Below are positions 1-8,610 of a stretch of DNA of 64,000 nt, piece by piece. Source of the stretch: Bacteroidota bacterium. Lineage in GTDB: Bacteria > Bacteroidota > Bacteroidia > Cytophagales > Cyclobacteriaceae. Location: the NCBI GenBank assembly GCA_023417785.1, contig JAEZEH010000129.1, positions 1-64,000 of the forward strand, written 5' to 3'. Position 1 is the stretch's first letter, and the number at the start of each line of letters is the position of its first letter. The notes under the pieces are model-generated. The model had not been told where the DNA came from. It did not search any database and saw nothing but the letters and a program-made list of their open reading frames with translations. The translations under genes and the position numbers were made by a program.

Positions 1-15
1 GAAATCCGAAATCTA

Positions 16-1008
16 TCAAGCTGCGAGCTGATCCTGATAAGAGGCGCTCACTTCTTCGAGGATTGAAACTACTTCATCATACTCCGGCGCCTCCACAAGC
101 CTGGTGCGGAATGGCTTGAAGTCAGGAAGGCCCTTGAAATAATTGGAATAATGCCGGCGCATTTCGAAGATACCTAATTTGGGTCCCTTCCATTGGATAC
201 TAAAGTCCAGATGTTTTCGCGTTGCCCGTACACGTTCGGCGATATTTGGTCCCTGAGGGATCTCACCGTATTTGAAGTAATGCTTAATTTCAGAGAAAAT
301 CCATGGATTTCCAATGGAAGCCCTTCCGATCATAACACCATCCACACCATACCGGTTGCGGTACTCAAGGGCTTTCTGGGGAGAATCGATATCGCCGTTC
401 CCAAAAATCGGGATGTGCATGCGTGGGTTCTCCTTGATTTTTGCGATCAGCGTCCAATCGGCGCTGCCTTTATACATCTGAACACGCGTCCGGCCATGCA
501 CCGTGAGCGCCTTGATACCGATATCCTGTAGCCGTTCCGCCACTTCGACGATATTTTTTGTAGCATCATCCCAGCCAAGGCGCGTCTTCACTGTCACCGG
601 AAGGTGAGTAGATTTTACGATGGCTTCGGTCATGGTTACCATCTTCGGAATATCCTGAAGTAAGGCGGCACCGGCGCCCCGGCACGCGACCGCCTTCACG
701 GGACAACCATAATTGATGTCAATGAGGTCGGGATTCACGCGACTGGCTATTCTGGCCGACTCGACCATATTTTCAATTTCGCCACCAAAAAGCTGAATCC
801 CTATCGGTCTTTCGTATTCAAAAATATCCAGCTTCTGAAGGCTTTTTGCCGCATCGCGGATCAATCCCTCGGACGAAATGAACTCCGTATACATCAGATC
901 GGCGCCGCCCTCCTTGCACACCGCACGGAACGGCGGATCGCTCACGTCCTCCATTGGAGCAAGTAAAAGCGGAAAATCACCTAATGCTATTGAATCTATT
1001 TTGACCAT
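16..1008 (-). CDS. dusB: tRNA-dihydrouridine synthase
   Basis: Flavin enzyme that reduces uridine to dihydrouridine in the tRNA D-loop with NAD(P)H. The 330-residue protein has the Dus TIM-barrel signature: an N-terminal LAPMEDVSD flavin-binding segment, the DINYGCPV motif with the catalytic Cys near residue 101, VKTRLGWDD, a TVHGRTR strand and GNGDI followed by VMIGRASIGNPW at the phosphate site. The length is normal for the DusB/NifR3 group. The ATG start at 1008 gives a complete N-terminus. A TAAATTTG -7 element lies about 60 bases upstream. The gene is divergent from the CPBP protease. The exact Dus subgroup (B versus others) is inferred from overall resemblance. Confidence 0.93.
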   Translation of the reverse strand: MVKIDSIALGDFPLLLAPMEDVSDPPFRAVCKEGGADLMYTEFISSEGLIRDAAKSLQKLDIFEYERPIGIQLFGGEIENMVESARIASRVNPDLIDINYGCPVKAVACRGAGAALLQDIPKMVTMTEAIVKSTHLPVTVKTRLGWDDATKNIVEVAERLQDIGIKALTVHGRTRVQMYKGSADWTLIAKIKENPRMHIPIFGNGDIDSPQKALEYRNRYGVDGVMIGRASIGNPWIFSEIKHYFKYGEIPQGPNIAERVRATRKHLDFSIQWKGPKLGIFEMRRHYSNYFKGLPDFKPFRTRLVEAPEYDEVVSILEEVSASYQDQLAA

Positions 1009-1067
1009 TTCAGTTTACAGAATGCGTCCCGCCTGATTTCGCGAGTCCCTATTCCTTATATTAGCCG

Positions 1068-1075
1068 CAAATTTA
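1068..1075 (-). promoter_or_regulatory. -7 promoter element of dusB
   Basis: On the minus strand this reads TAAATTTG, an exact match to the Bacteroidota TAnnTTTG box. A GTTT lies 20 bases further upstream (1096-1099) where the -33 TTTG would be expected. It is placed 60 bases before the dusB ATG. Confidence 0.5.
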
Positions 1076-1109
1076 ACCACTATTTTGGATCCATTAAACA
1101 TATGGAATT

Positions 1110-2033
1110 ATGGATGAGTCAGAGCTGAATAACAGGTGGCGGAATCCATTAATTTCCATTCTGATCACTTTACTCTTTTTTTTTCTGGGTTTCCAGGTAA
1201 TCGGGCCCGCCATAGGTGCCTTCATTGCCCTTCCTTTCTATCCCGGGACGGAAACCGAACTCATGGCGGCGTTATCAAACCCGACCAGTGATCCGGCGAT
1301 GCGGGTTCCGCTGTTTATTATGCAGGCTACAGGTGTTTTGTTTGGCATGATCCTCCTTCCGTGGTGGTTGCTTAGAAAACAGGGACGAACCCTGCCCGAC
1401 CTGTTTCACACCCCTCATTTCCGGCCGATGGTCATTATTCCGGTACTGGTTGTCATTTTTATGGGGGTCAATTCGATTTTAATCCGCTGGAATGAAAACA
1501 TCAGCCTTCCTTTCGGAATGGAGGAGTGGGCGCGGCCTATGGAAGAGAAGCTGGCGGAGGTAACGCTCTACCTTACGCAGTACGAATCGGTTGTTCAGAT
1601 GATTCTGGCTTTCATGGTAGTCGCCGTACTTCCGGGCATTGGCGAAGAGATTGTTTTTCGGGGTATGATTCAAAATGACCTCTTCCGCGCCACGCGGAAC
1701 CCGCACGTGGCCATCTGGTTCTCTGCTTTTATTTTCAGCGCTATTCACTTCCAGTTCTATGGCTTTTTCCCAAGGATGTTTCTCGGTGCCCTCTTTGGCT
1801 ACCTTTATTTCTGGTCGGGAAATCTCTGGATGCCCGTGTTGGCCCATTTTGCCAACAATGGTTTTACCCTTGCTTCATTGTATTTCGTTCAGAGAGGCAC
1901 AATTCCGGTGGACATGGATAATGTAGAACTTTCGGCGCCGCAGGTTCTTTTTTCGGCTGGTTTCTCGGCTTTATTGATTTATGCGTACCGAAGTTTTTAT
2001 AATACACGGCCGAAAGCCGATATTCCGGATTAA
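1110..2033 (+). CDS. CPBP family intramembrane metalloprotease
   Basis: Multi-pass membrane protein of 307 residues related to Rce1/CAAX prenyl proteases and bacteriocin-processing enzymes. About seven to eight hydrophobic segments are visible. The family signature is complete: motif 1 GEEIVFRG around residue 178 supplies the Glu pair and Arg, motif 2 is the FSAIHFQF histidine, and motif 3 HFANNG near residue 247 gives the last His and Asn. These residues bind the zinc or polarise water. Bacterial substrates of this family are mostly unknown. It is followed after 25 bases by cdsA on the same strand, so co-transcription is likely. Confidence 0.88.
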   Translation: MDESELNNRWRNPLISILITLLFFFLGFQVIGPAIGAFIALPFYPGTETELMAALSNPTSDPAMRVPLFIMQATGVLFGMILLPWWLLRKQGRTLPDLFHTPHFRPMVIIPVLVVIFMGVNSILIRWNENISLPFGMEEWARPMEEKLAEVTLYLTQYESVVQMILAFMVVAVLPGIGEEIVFRGMIQNDLFRATRNPHVAIWFSAFIFSAIHFQFYGFFPRMFLGALFGYLYFWSGNLWMPVLAHFANNGFTLASLYFVQRGTIPVDMDNVELSAPQVLFSAGFSALLIYAYRSFYNTRPKADIPD

Positions 2034-2058
2034 CTCTTAAACTCCACTTCCCACAGAC

Positions 2059-2898
2059 GTGACGAAAAGGCTAGCCAAATATAACAACCTCACCCAGAGG
2101 ATCATTACCGGATTATTAGGTTCGGCAGGGGTTATCGCCGGTGTTTGTATCGGACAATGGACGTACTTCCTGGTGTTTTTCATCATATGCATTTTTACCT
2201 TGCTTGAGTTCTACAAACTCGTGGGACTCGACGGCATGATACCTTTGAAAGCCTTCGGTACCTTTTGCGGTGTCTCGATCTTCGGACTGAGTTTCCTTAT
2301 TGAGGCGCGGGTGCTGCCCTATCATTTTTATTTCCTTCTCTTTCCGCTGGTTTCTTTTGTCTACATGATCAAGTTGTACAAGAAAACTGAGCGAAAGCCC
2401 TTCACTAACATCGCCTATACATTTCTGGGTTTGTTTTACGTATCCATGCCGTTCGCGCTTCTGAATGCCGCAGCTTTTCATGGAGGTGTTTACAATTACG
2501 AAATCATCTTTGGATGTCTTTTTATTCTCTGGGCCAGCGACACCGGCGCGTATTTCGCGGGAACGCTTTTCGGCAAACGGAAGCTTTTCGAAAGAATTTC
2601 TCCCAAGAAATCATGGGAAGGTTTTTTTGGGGGCGCGTTGCTGGCACTGATATTCGCATGGGGCATTGCACAGTATTTCCATTCATTGGACCTTGTTGAA
2701 TGGTTTATCATCGGGGTAATTATTATCATTGGTGGTACATTTGGTGACCTTATCGAGTCACTCCTCAAAAGAAGTATTGAAATAAAGGACTCCGGAACAT
2801 CACTTCCGGGTCACGGCGGATTTCTCGACAGGTTCGATGGTCTTCTGATTTCAATACCTTTTATAGTAGCTTACCTTGAATTGGTGGTCGGCTATTAA
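2059..2898 (+). CDS. cdsA: Phosphatidate cytidylyltransferase
   Basis: Integral membrane enzyme that makes CDP-diacylglycerol from phosphatidate and CTP, the precursor of phosphatidylethanolamine and phosphatidylglycerol. The 279-residue protein is hydrophobic with about eight membrane spans and carries the conserved C-terminal CDP-alcohol signature: SDTGAYFAG, then KRISPKKSWEG-like KLFERISPKKSWEG around residue 180, and GDLIESLLKRSIEIKDSG with the terminal LPGHGGFLDRFDG. The start is GTG at 2059. No in-frame ATG nearby would keep the N-terminal LTQRIITG segment typical of the family. It lies between the CPBP protease and a DoxX gene on the same strand. A phosphatidylserine decarboxylase lies further downstream, fitting a phospholipid theme. 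Confidence 0.93.
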   Translation: MTKRLAKYNNLTQRIITGLLGSAGVIAGVCIGQWTYFLVFFIICIFTLLEFYKLVGLDGMIPLKAFGTFCGVSIFGLSFLIEARVLPYHFYFLLFPLVSFVYMIKLYKKTERKPFTNIAYTFLGLFYVSMPFALLNAAAFHGGVYNYEIIFGCLFILWASDTGAYFAGTLFGKRKLFERISPKKSWEGFFGGALLALIFAWGIAQYFHSLDLVEWFIIGVIIIIGGTFGDLIESLLKRSIEIKDSGTSLPGHGGFLDRFDGLLISIPFIVAYLELVVGY

Positions 2899-2906
2899 AC
2901 CTGAAT

Positions 2907-3338
2907 ATGTTCAATCGCATTGAAAACTATCTCGATTCGCGAAAAGAATACGCCTACATCTTCCTGAGGCTTGTAATCGGGTGGCGGCTTATCGATGGAA
3001 CGGCTGACAATGTTTTTTCCTGGGAGCGTATGATCGAATTCCGAAACTTCCTTGACGGGCATGGTGTACCATATCCGTTGCTGGCGGCTAACGTTTCGGT
3101 ATATGCACAATTTATATGCGGCATAATGATCATAACCGGAGCTTTTATTCGTCCGGCCGCGGCAATTATGATACTTAATTTCGTGGCAGCACTCTTCATT
3201 GCGCATATCGGACTTTCTTTCGAAGAATCATTCGATGCTTTTATGATGCTTTTTGGTTCGGCTTTCTTTCTGATTGCTGGTGCCGGTAAGTTTTCCATCG
3301 ACGACCTTAGGCGAAGCTGGCGTCATCCTAATTTATGA
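2907..3338 (+). CDS. DoxX family membrane protein
   Basis: Small four-helix membrane protein of 143 residues. The N-terminal FLRLVIGWRLIDG segment, the central GVPYPLLAANVSVYAQFICGIMII stretch (in pieces: GVPYPLL then VSVYAQFICG) and a C-terminal LIAGAGKFSIDD are typical of the DoxX/TQO small subunit/SURF4 superfamily. Family members are linked to quinone or redox functions, but most bacterial ones are uncharacterised. It begins 8 bases after cdsA, so the two are likely co-transcribed. No specific function can be assigned here. Confidence 0.8.
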   Translation: MFNRIENYLDSRKEYAYIFLRLVIGWRLIDGTADNVFSWERMIEFRNFLDGHGVPYPLLAANVSVYAQFICGIMIITGAFIRPAAAIMILNFVAALFIAHIGLSFEESFDAFMMLFGSAFFLIAGAGKFSIDDLRRSWRHPNL

Positions 3339-3483
3339 AGAGTGATCAAGGCGCTTCGATAGGTTTGTTTTTTTAGTAAAAAAGAGAGGCACGTATTGAA
3401 TTTACTTATCTTGCAACCGTTTTCGACCAACCTTATCGTAAGTTCGAAAGCGAATAACTCAACACCTGAAATTTTTTTGCTGT

Positions 3484-4758
3484 ATGGCATACATTGAACC
3501 GGCTCCACTCAAAGACAAGGAGAATCCATTTGAAGCTATGATGTCGCGCTTTCACAAAGCATCCCAGATTCTGGGGCTTGAGGAAGAAATCTATAACGTA
3601 TTGAAGAATCCAGCGCGGCAGGTCATTGTCTCGCTTCCGGTGACGATGGACGACGGAGCCATCAAAGTATTTGAAGGTTACCGTGTAATCCACTCCACGA
3701 TTCTCGGGCCGTCGAAAGGTGGAATTCGTTTCGATCCACACGTCAATCTTGATGAAGTAAAGGCCCTCGCTGCGTGGATGACATGGAAGTGTGCCGTCGT
3801 TGATATTCCCTATGGTGGAGCCAAGGGTGGCGTCAATTGTAATCCGCGTGAAATGTCCTCGGGAGAAATCGAGCGCCTGATGCGTGCCTATACTCAGGCG
3901 ATGGCCGACGTCTTTGGTCCTGACCAGGATATACCTGCTCCCGACATGGGCACGGGCCCGCGTGAAATGGCATGGCTTATGGACCAGTATTCCCGGATTC
4001 AGGGTATGACAACTCATGCTGTGGTTACCGGTAAGCCGCTTGTGATGGGCGGTTCCCTCGGCCGGACCGAAGCGACAGGTCGCGGCGTAATGGTCACCGC
4101 TTTGACAGCCATGGAGAAATTGAAAATCAATCCATATAAAGCAACGTGTGCCGTACAGGGGTTCGGGAATGTGGGGTCATGGGCGGCGCGTCTTCTTCAT
4201 GAAAGAGGACTCCTCATCCAGGCTATCAGCGACCTGTCAGGCGCTTACTTTAATGCAAACGGGATAGATATTGATCTTGCTATAAAATACCGCGATACCA
4301 ACAAAGGTTCGCTTGATGGATTTGATGGCGCTGAAAAAATTACCAACGAGGATCTGTTAATGCTCCCAGTTGACATTCTGGTACCGGCGGCTACCGAGGA
4401 CGTTATTACGAGCAATAACGCCGGCAACATCAAAGCTAAACTCATTGTAGAAGGTGCGAACGGACCAACGTCGTCGCGCGCTGACAACCTGATCCACGAA
4501 AAGGGCATAACGGTTGTTCCTGATATTCTGGCGAATGCCGGTGGCGTTACAGTATCTTACTTTGAATGGGTTCAGAACCGCCTTGGTTACAAGTGGACCG
4601 CCGACCGCGTTAACCGCAGGTCGGACCGGATCATGAAAGATGCCTTCAATACAGTTTACAAAACTGCGCTGGAATATCAAGTGCCCATGCGTATTGCTGC
4701 GTATATGGTAGCTATCGACAAGGTAGCGAAGACCTACAAGTTCCGCGGCGGCTACTAG
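3484..4758 (+). CDS. gdhA: Glu/Leu/Phe/Val dehydrogenase (glutamate dehydrogenase)
   Basis: NAD(P)-dependent oxidative deaminase of the GDH family, 424 residues, the normal length for hexameric GDH. The substrate domain shows GPSKGGIRF, the catalytic Lys in MTWKCAVVDIPYGGAKGG (two lysines in this segment) and PAPDMGTG with the catalytic Asp. The Rossmann domain has VQGFGNVG near residue 225 and ends with ILANAGGVTVSYFEWVQN. Glutamate is the most probable substrate because the DIPYGGAKGG region matches GDHs more closely than leucine or phenylalanine enzymes, but specificity cannot be fixed by eye. It appears monocistronic, with about 145 bases of non-coding DNA before it and 111 after. Confidence 0.9.
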   Translation: MAYIEPAPLKDKENPFEAMMSRFHKASQILGLEEEIYNVLKNPARQVIVSLPVTMDDGAIKVFEGYRVIHSTILGPSKGGIRFDPHVNLDEVKALAAWMTWKCAVVDIPYGGAKGGVNCNPREMSSGEIERLMRAYTQAMADVFGPDQDIPAPDMGTGPREMAWLMDQYSRIQGMTTHAVVTGKPLVMGGSLGRTEATGRGVMVTALTAMEKLKINPYKATCAVQGFGNVGSWAARLLHERGLLIQAISDLSGAYFNANGIDIDLAIKYRDTNKGSLDGFDGAEKITNEDLLMLPVDILVPAATEDVITSNNAGNIKAKLIVEGANGPTSSRADNLIHEKGITVVPDILANAGGVTVSYFEWVQNRLGYKWTADRVNRRSDRIMKDAFNTVYKTALEYQVPMRIAAYMVAIDKVAKTYKFRGGY

Positions 4759-4840
4759 TGTTGACGTGCGAGCAGGTTACTTCTGTAAGATAATACCCTG
4801 ATATTAGACGTGTAACATGCAATGGTATGCGATCTATACT

Positions 4841-4848
4841 TACCTTTG
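4841..4848 (+). promoter_or_regulatory. -7 promoter element of psd
   Basis: TACCTTTG, an exact TAnnTTTG box, lies 21 bases before the psd ATG at 4870. No convincing -33 TTTG is seen at the expected distance. Confidence 0.45.
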
Positions 4849-4869
4849 CAGTTCTAACTTTGTTGCTAA

Positions 4870-5529
4870 ATGACTATTCACCGCGAGGGCCGTACGTTAC
4901 TTTTTATCCTCCTTGTCGCCTTGTTTTTATTGAACTGGGGAATCTTATACGTGTACCCGGAAAGTCGCATGATTCAGAACAGCGTCATTCTGGTGAGCGT
5001 ACTCTTTTATTTGCTGATTCTTCAGTTTTTCAGGAATCCGATATTCGATATCACAAAGCATGAAAAGCAGGTGCTCGCACCGGCAGATGGCAAAGTGGTG
5101 GTGATCGAAGAAACCATTGAAAACGAATACTTCAACGAAAAGCGAAAGCAGGTTTCGATCTTCATGTCACCGGTAAACGTCCACGTCAACCGCATGCCGG
5201 TAAGTGGAAAAATCAGTTTTTATAAATACCACCCGGGTAAATATCTGGTGGCATGGCATCCCAAGTCAAGTACTGAAAATGAACGCACTACGGTTGCCGT
5301 GAAAATGAAAGACGGCCCCGAAATTCTTTTCCGCCAGATTGCCGGCGCACTTGCACGCCGCATCAAATGTTATGTGAAAGAAGGCCAGGAGCTGGAACAG
5401 GGTCAGGAATTCGGGTTTATCAAATTCGGTTCGCGTGTTGACGTGTTCTTACCGGTGGACGCGAAGGTACTTGTAAATATCGGCGACATCACCAAAGGTG
5501 GGCGCACAGTGATTGCGGAATTGCCGTAA
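4870..5529 (+). CDS. psd: Phosphatidylserine decarboxylase (short, archaetidylserine-type)
   Basis: Pyruvoyl enzyme converting phosphatidylserine to phosphatidylethanolamine at the inner membrane. The 219-residue length and two N-terminal transmembrane helices (about residues 11-28 and 38-53) match the short PSD-A class. Visible motifs are LAPADGKVV, SIFMSPVNVHVNR with the conserved HVN, YHPGKY and near the C-terminus FGSRVDVFLP. The Gly-Ser pair in FGS (about residue 185) is the expected self-cleavage site that makes the pyruvoyl group on the new alpha-chain N-terminus. With cdsA just upstream this covers two steps of phosphatidylethanolamine synthesis; PS synthase is not in the window. Confidence 0.9.
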   Translation: MTIHREGRTLLFILLVALFLLNWGILYVYPESRMIQNSVILVSVLFYLLILQFFRNPIFDITKHEKQVLAPADGKVVVIEETIENEYFNEKRKQVSIFMSPVNVHVNRMPVSGKISFYKYHPGKYLVAWHPKSSTENERTTVAVKMKDGPEILFRQIAGALARRIKCYVKEGQELEQGQEFGFIKFGSRVDVFLPVDAKVLVNIGDITKGGRTVIAELP

Positions 5530-5558
5530 CGCACCCATTCCTAAAATAATAGCAACCT

Positions 5559-5568
5559 AACACGTGTT
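5559..5568. promoter_or_regulatory. 10-bp palindrome upstream of the desaturase
   Basis: A perfect palindrome AACACGTGTT sits 17 bases upstream of a near-consensus -7 box (TATCTTTA, 5586-5593), about where the -33 contact would be. A repressor binding site for desaturase control is a plausible reading, but a 10-bp palindrome can occur by chance. Confidence 0.3.
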
Positions 5569-5644
5569 GTAACCGCTGGTTTGTGTATCTTTAGGGTCTA
5601 TCAATCCGAGCAGGTTAACCTGTTTGGATTATAAGCCTAGTCCT

Positions 5645-6757
5645 ATGAGCACAAAACAGTCGACAACTATCCGGTTCCCTCGTACCGGAGCGGATTTTTT
5701 TTCTACGTTAAACCAGCGCGTTAATCAACATTTTAAATCCCGGAACATTTCGCGGTATGCCAATACACAAATGGTGGTTAAGACCATCTTTATGTACTTG
5801 CTCTACTGGGTTCCATTTATAATCATTCTGACCAATACAGTGACGAGTATACCAGCCTTACTTTTGATCACTATTATCATGGGTGTAGGTGTTGCAGGAA
5901 TAGGGCTGTCGGTAATGCACGATGCCAATCACGGCGCCTATTCCAAGAAACCGTGGGTTAACCAACTGATCGGCTATTCGCTGAACATGGTAGGTGGTAA
6001 CGCCTTGAACTGGCGGATCCAGCATAATGTGCTCCATCACACGTACACGAATATTCACGATGTGGATGAAGATATCAGTCCAAGAGGAGTGCTCCGTATG
6101 ACACCACACGGCGACTGGAAACCCATTCATCAGTTTCAGTTTGTGTATGCCTGGTTCTTATACGGATTGATGACGCTGGTTTGGGTACTGACAAAAGATT
6201 TCGGGCGGATATCCAAATATCACAGGGAGGGACTGATCAAAGGTCAGAAAACCCATCTCGCGAAGGAGCTTTTCATACTAATCGCGACCAAGGTGCTGTA
6301 CTTTGCGTATATCCTGGGGTTGCCGATGCTACTTACAGATTTAACATTCGGCCAATGGCTTGTTGGTTTTCTCGTGATGCATTTCGTGGCTGGCTTTATA
6401 CTGGCGGTAATTTTTCAACCCGCACACGTCGTTGACGGTACATCTTTTCCACTGCCAGACACTGAGGGCACGATGGAGAACTCATGGGCCGTGCATCAAC
6501 TGCATACCACCACGAATTTCGCCAATAACAATCGTGTTTTGTCATGGTATGTCGGTGGGCTGAACTACCAGATTGAGCACCATCTTTTCCCCGGTGTATG
6601 CCATGTTCATTATCGCGACTTATCGAAGATCGTGCAGGAGACAGCGACTGAATTCAATTTACCTTACCGATCGATACCCACGTTTTCAGGCGCGTTATAC
6701 GGCCATGCAAAACTGCTAAGGGAGCTTGGGAAGAAACCAGCGGTTCAACTGGCCTGA
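5645..6757 (+). CDS. Membrane fatty-acid desaturase (acyl-CoA / front-end desaturase family)
   Basis: Diiron membrane desaturase that inserts a double bond into acyl chains. All three histidine boxes are present: HDANHG, HNVLHH and QIEHHLFP, plus an HQLHTT segment. The glutamine in the last box is typical of the front-end/linoleoyl-CoA desaturase branch. Four to six transmembrane stretches separate the boxes. The start chosen is ATG at 5645 (about 370 residues); a TTG at 5624 would add seven residues with no family support. The gene stands alone behind a near-consensus promoter with a palindrome at 5559-5568, so temperature- or lipid-responsive control is possible but only inferred. Confidence 0.88.
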   Translation: MSTKQSTTIRFPRTGADFFSTLNQRVNQHFKSRNISRYANTQMVVKTIFMYLLYWVPFIIILTNTVTSIPALLLITIIMGVGVAGIGLSVMHDANHGAYSKKPWVNQLIGYSLNMVGGNALNWRIQHNVLHHTYTNIHDVDEDISPRGVLRMTPHGDWKPIHQFQFVYAWFLYGLMTLVWVLTKDFGRISKYHREGLIKGQKTHLAKELFILIATKVLYFAYILGLPMLLTDLTFGQWLVGFLVMHFVAGFILAVIFQPAHVVDGTSFPLPDTEGTMENSWAVHQLHTTTNFANNNRVLSWYVGGLNYQIEHHLFPGVCHVHYRDLSKIVQETATEFNLPYRSIPTFSGALYGHAKLLRELGKKPAVQLA

Positions 6758-6759
6758 CA

Positions 6760-8610
6760 TCAGAAAAATCGAACCCCAACCTTTCCGCCCCACCACATCT
6801 TCATGTTGAGGTCGTCGCGAAACGTTCTTTCCTCCACGATGTTCGGGGTGTAATCAGTAAATGTTTCAGGATATCCGGCGTACTGCGGATCCGTAATGTG
6901 AGCATTGAGCGTGACACCGGCGGTGATCGAAAAATTCCGCGCTATCTGAAAATCGAGTCCCGTATAAAGCTTATTGAGCAGGTTGATCTTTTCAATTTTG
7001 CCGTGCACGATCTGGTTTGAGGTCAGGTCGAAATTCAGATACAGCCACTTTGAAATCTTTGGCGCCGTGCCAATGCCATAGCCGAATGTCCAGAGCGTTT
7101 TTTCGTCTTCATACGTATCCGGCTTTGCGCCAACGGAAATGATATTGTAAAACTGCCGCACACCAGTGCGAAAGGCGATGTTGTTATAAAACACCTCGTC
7201 GGCTGAGATTTCCAGCTTGTGATAACCTTTAGACACAAAGCTCAAAAACCCAATCGGCACGCCCTTCATTGTTTTACTGAAATTCAGAACGGATATCTGT
7301 ACGCCCCGAAAATCCTTCGCCATGTTGAGCAAGCCCGACACCTGAACACCACTGAAGCTATCAGCGGAAATATTTACCAGACCCGCTACCTGTGCGCCCC
7401 GTCCATTGTCGGTAACGAGGTTCACGCCACCGGCGATCTGCACCCCCGAAAAATCCTCTTCCGCCAAATTAAAAAGACCTGCTAGTTGGGCAGGTCCTGA
7501 GCCTTCGGTAGCCACATTAAACAATCCCGCCGCGTGTACTCCCCGTTGGCTCCCCACAGTGACATTTCCCAGACCTGCTAAGACCACCCCGGTAGAATTT
7601 TTAAAGGTTATGTTAGTGAGTCCGGCCACCTGGACGCCATCCACTGTTTCTCCTGTGAGGTTCGCGAGACCTGCAAACTGAGCTCCGTTTACTTTTCCCA
7701 TCGCACCATTGGCGAGGCCCGCGAATTGAAAACCTTCCACATTTCCGCGTACAGCGTTAAAAAGTCCGGCGACTTCGAGCTTCCGGTTTCCCAGGCTGTA
7801 CCCGCCAAACACGTTGAAGGAATAATCGTTGATCACATTACCACTCAAGCCGCCATTAGAGCCGATGAAAGGAACAATCGAGAATTGCGACGTCCTGTAT
7901 AGCGTATCGGAAATGTTTTCCATGTTGATTGCTTCTTCCGACGCGCGCATTGCGGTGTGCCACAGGCGCATGAACTTGTTTCCAACACTGTCAGCAAGTG
8001 TTCGGATTTTATTCTTATCGAATCGAATGGGTATGTTGAGCAGACCGGAGTTCGCATTGCGTACAACAACCAGGGTGTCTGTATACTGTGCTTTGTTCAC
8101 AGCCAGTCTGATATCATCACCCGATGGCTTCCTGATTTCAATTTTGAAAAACCCATAGTCGTCAGTGACCGCCGAAGAAAGCGTTACCGGGTCATAAACA
8201 CTTACATTCTTAAGTCGCTCACCGGTAGCTTCATCGATGACGTAGCCGCTTAGCACCTGTGGGTCGCGGGAAGATGCCTGCTCTTTGGCTTTGATAAGAA
8301 TGATATACTTTCCACGTTCGCGATATTCGATACGGCCGCGAAACAAATGGTCAAGAATTTCGCGAACCGTACGATTCGTAAACGAGGCATTGATGATTTC
8401 CGACTCATCGATTAGAGAAGAACCATATGAAAAGGTAAAACCACCTTGCCGGGATAGTTTTTTCAGGGATGCTTCCAACGTTTCCCCCGTGAACGCAACA
8501 GAGACCGTTCGTTCAAGTAACGGAGTTTTCCGCTGTTGCGCGGACCCGGGTTGGCTGAGACAAAAGTACATCAGCGATAACAGTACGACTATCCATTTGA
8601 TCTTATTCAC
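6760..8610 (-). CDS. STN and carboxypeptidase-like domain surface protein with 16-residue repeats
   Basis: Unrecognised as a whole. The start chosen is the GTG at 8610, giving 616 residues with a clean signal peptide (residues 1-25, cut after GSA); a longer start would overlap the FecR gene by more than 100 bases. Residues about 35-108 form an STN (secretin/TonB N-terminal) domain and 119-195 a carboxypeptidase regulatory-like beta domain. Residues about 277-455 hold some eleven imperfect copies of a 16-residue unit with core G-[VA]-Q-[VF]-A-G-L-x-N. The last 150 residues look like beta strands of an outer-membrane barrel. It overlaps the upstream FecR gene by 8 bases and so is the output of the sigma/FecR operon. 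Unlike the usual arrangement there is no TonB-dependent receptor of normal size. Confidence 0.75.
   Translation of the reverse strand: MNKIKWIVVLLSLMYFCLSQPGSAQQRKTPLLERTVSVAFTGETLEASLKKLSRQGGFTFSYGSSLIDESEIINASFTNRTVREILDHLFRGRIEYRERGKYIILIKAKEQASSRDPQVLSGYVIDEATGERLKNVSVYDPVTLSSAVTDDYGFFKIEIRKPSGDDIRLAVNKAQYTDTLVVVRNANSGLLNIPIRFDKNKIRTLADSVGNKFMRLWHTAMRASEEAINMENISDTLYRTSQFSIVPFIGSNGGLSGNVINDYSFNVFGGYSLGNRKLEVAGLFNAVRGNVEGFQFAGLANGAMGKVNGAQFAGLANLTGETVDGVQVAGLTNITFKNSTGVVLAGLGNVTVGSQRGVHAAGLFNVATEGSGPAQLAGLFNLAEEDFSGVQIAGGVNLVTDNGRGAQVAGLVNISADSFSGVQVSGLLNMAKDFRGVQISVLNFSKTMKGVPIGFLSFVSKGYHKLEISADEVFYNNIAFRTGVRQFYNIISVGAKPDTYEDEKTLWTFGYGIGTAPKISKWLYLNFDLTSNQIVHGKIEKINLLNKLYTGLDFQIARNFSITAGVTLNAHITDPQYAGYPETFTDYTPNIVEERTFRDDLNMKMWWGGKVGVRFF

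Noticed and set aside
193..531. 112-codon reading frame on the plus strand inside dusB
   Set aside because: Antisense to a clear gene; it shows no family resemblance and depends on the codon bias of dusB.
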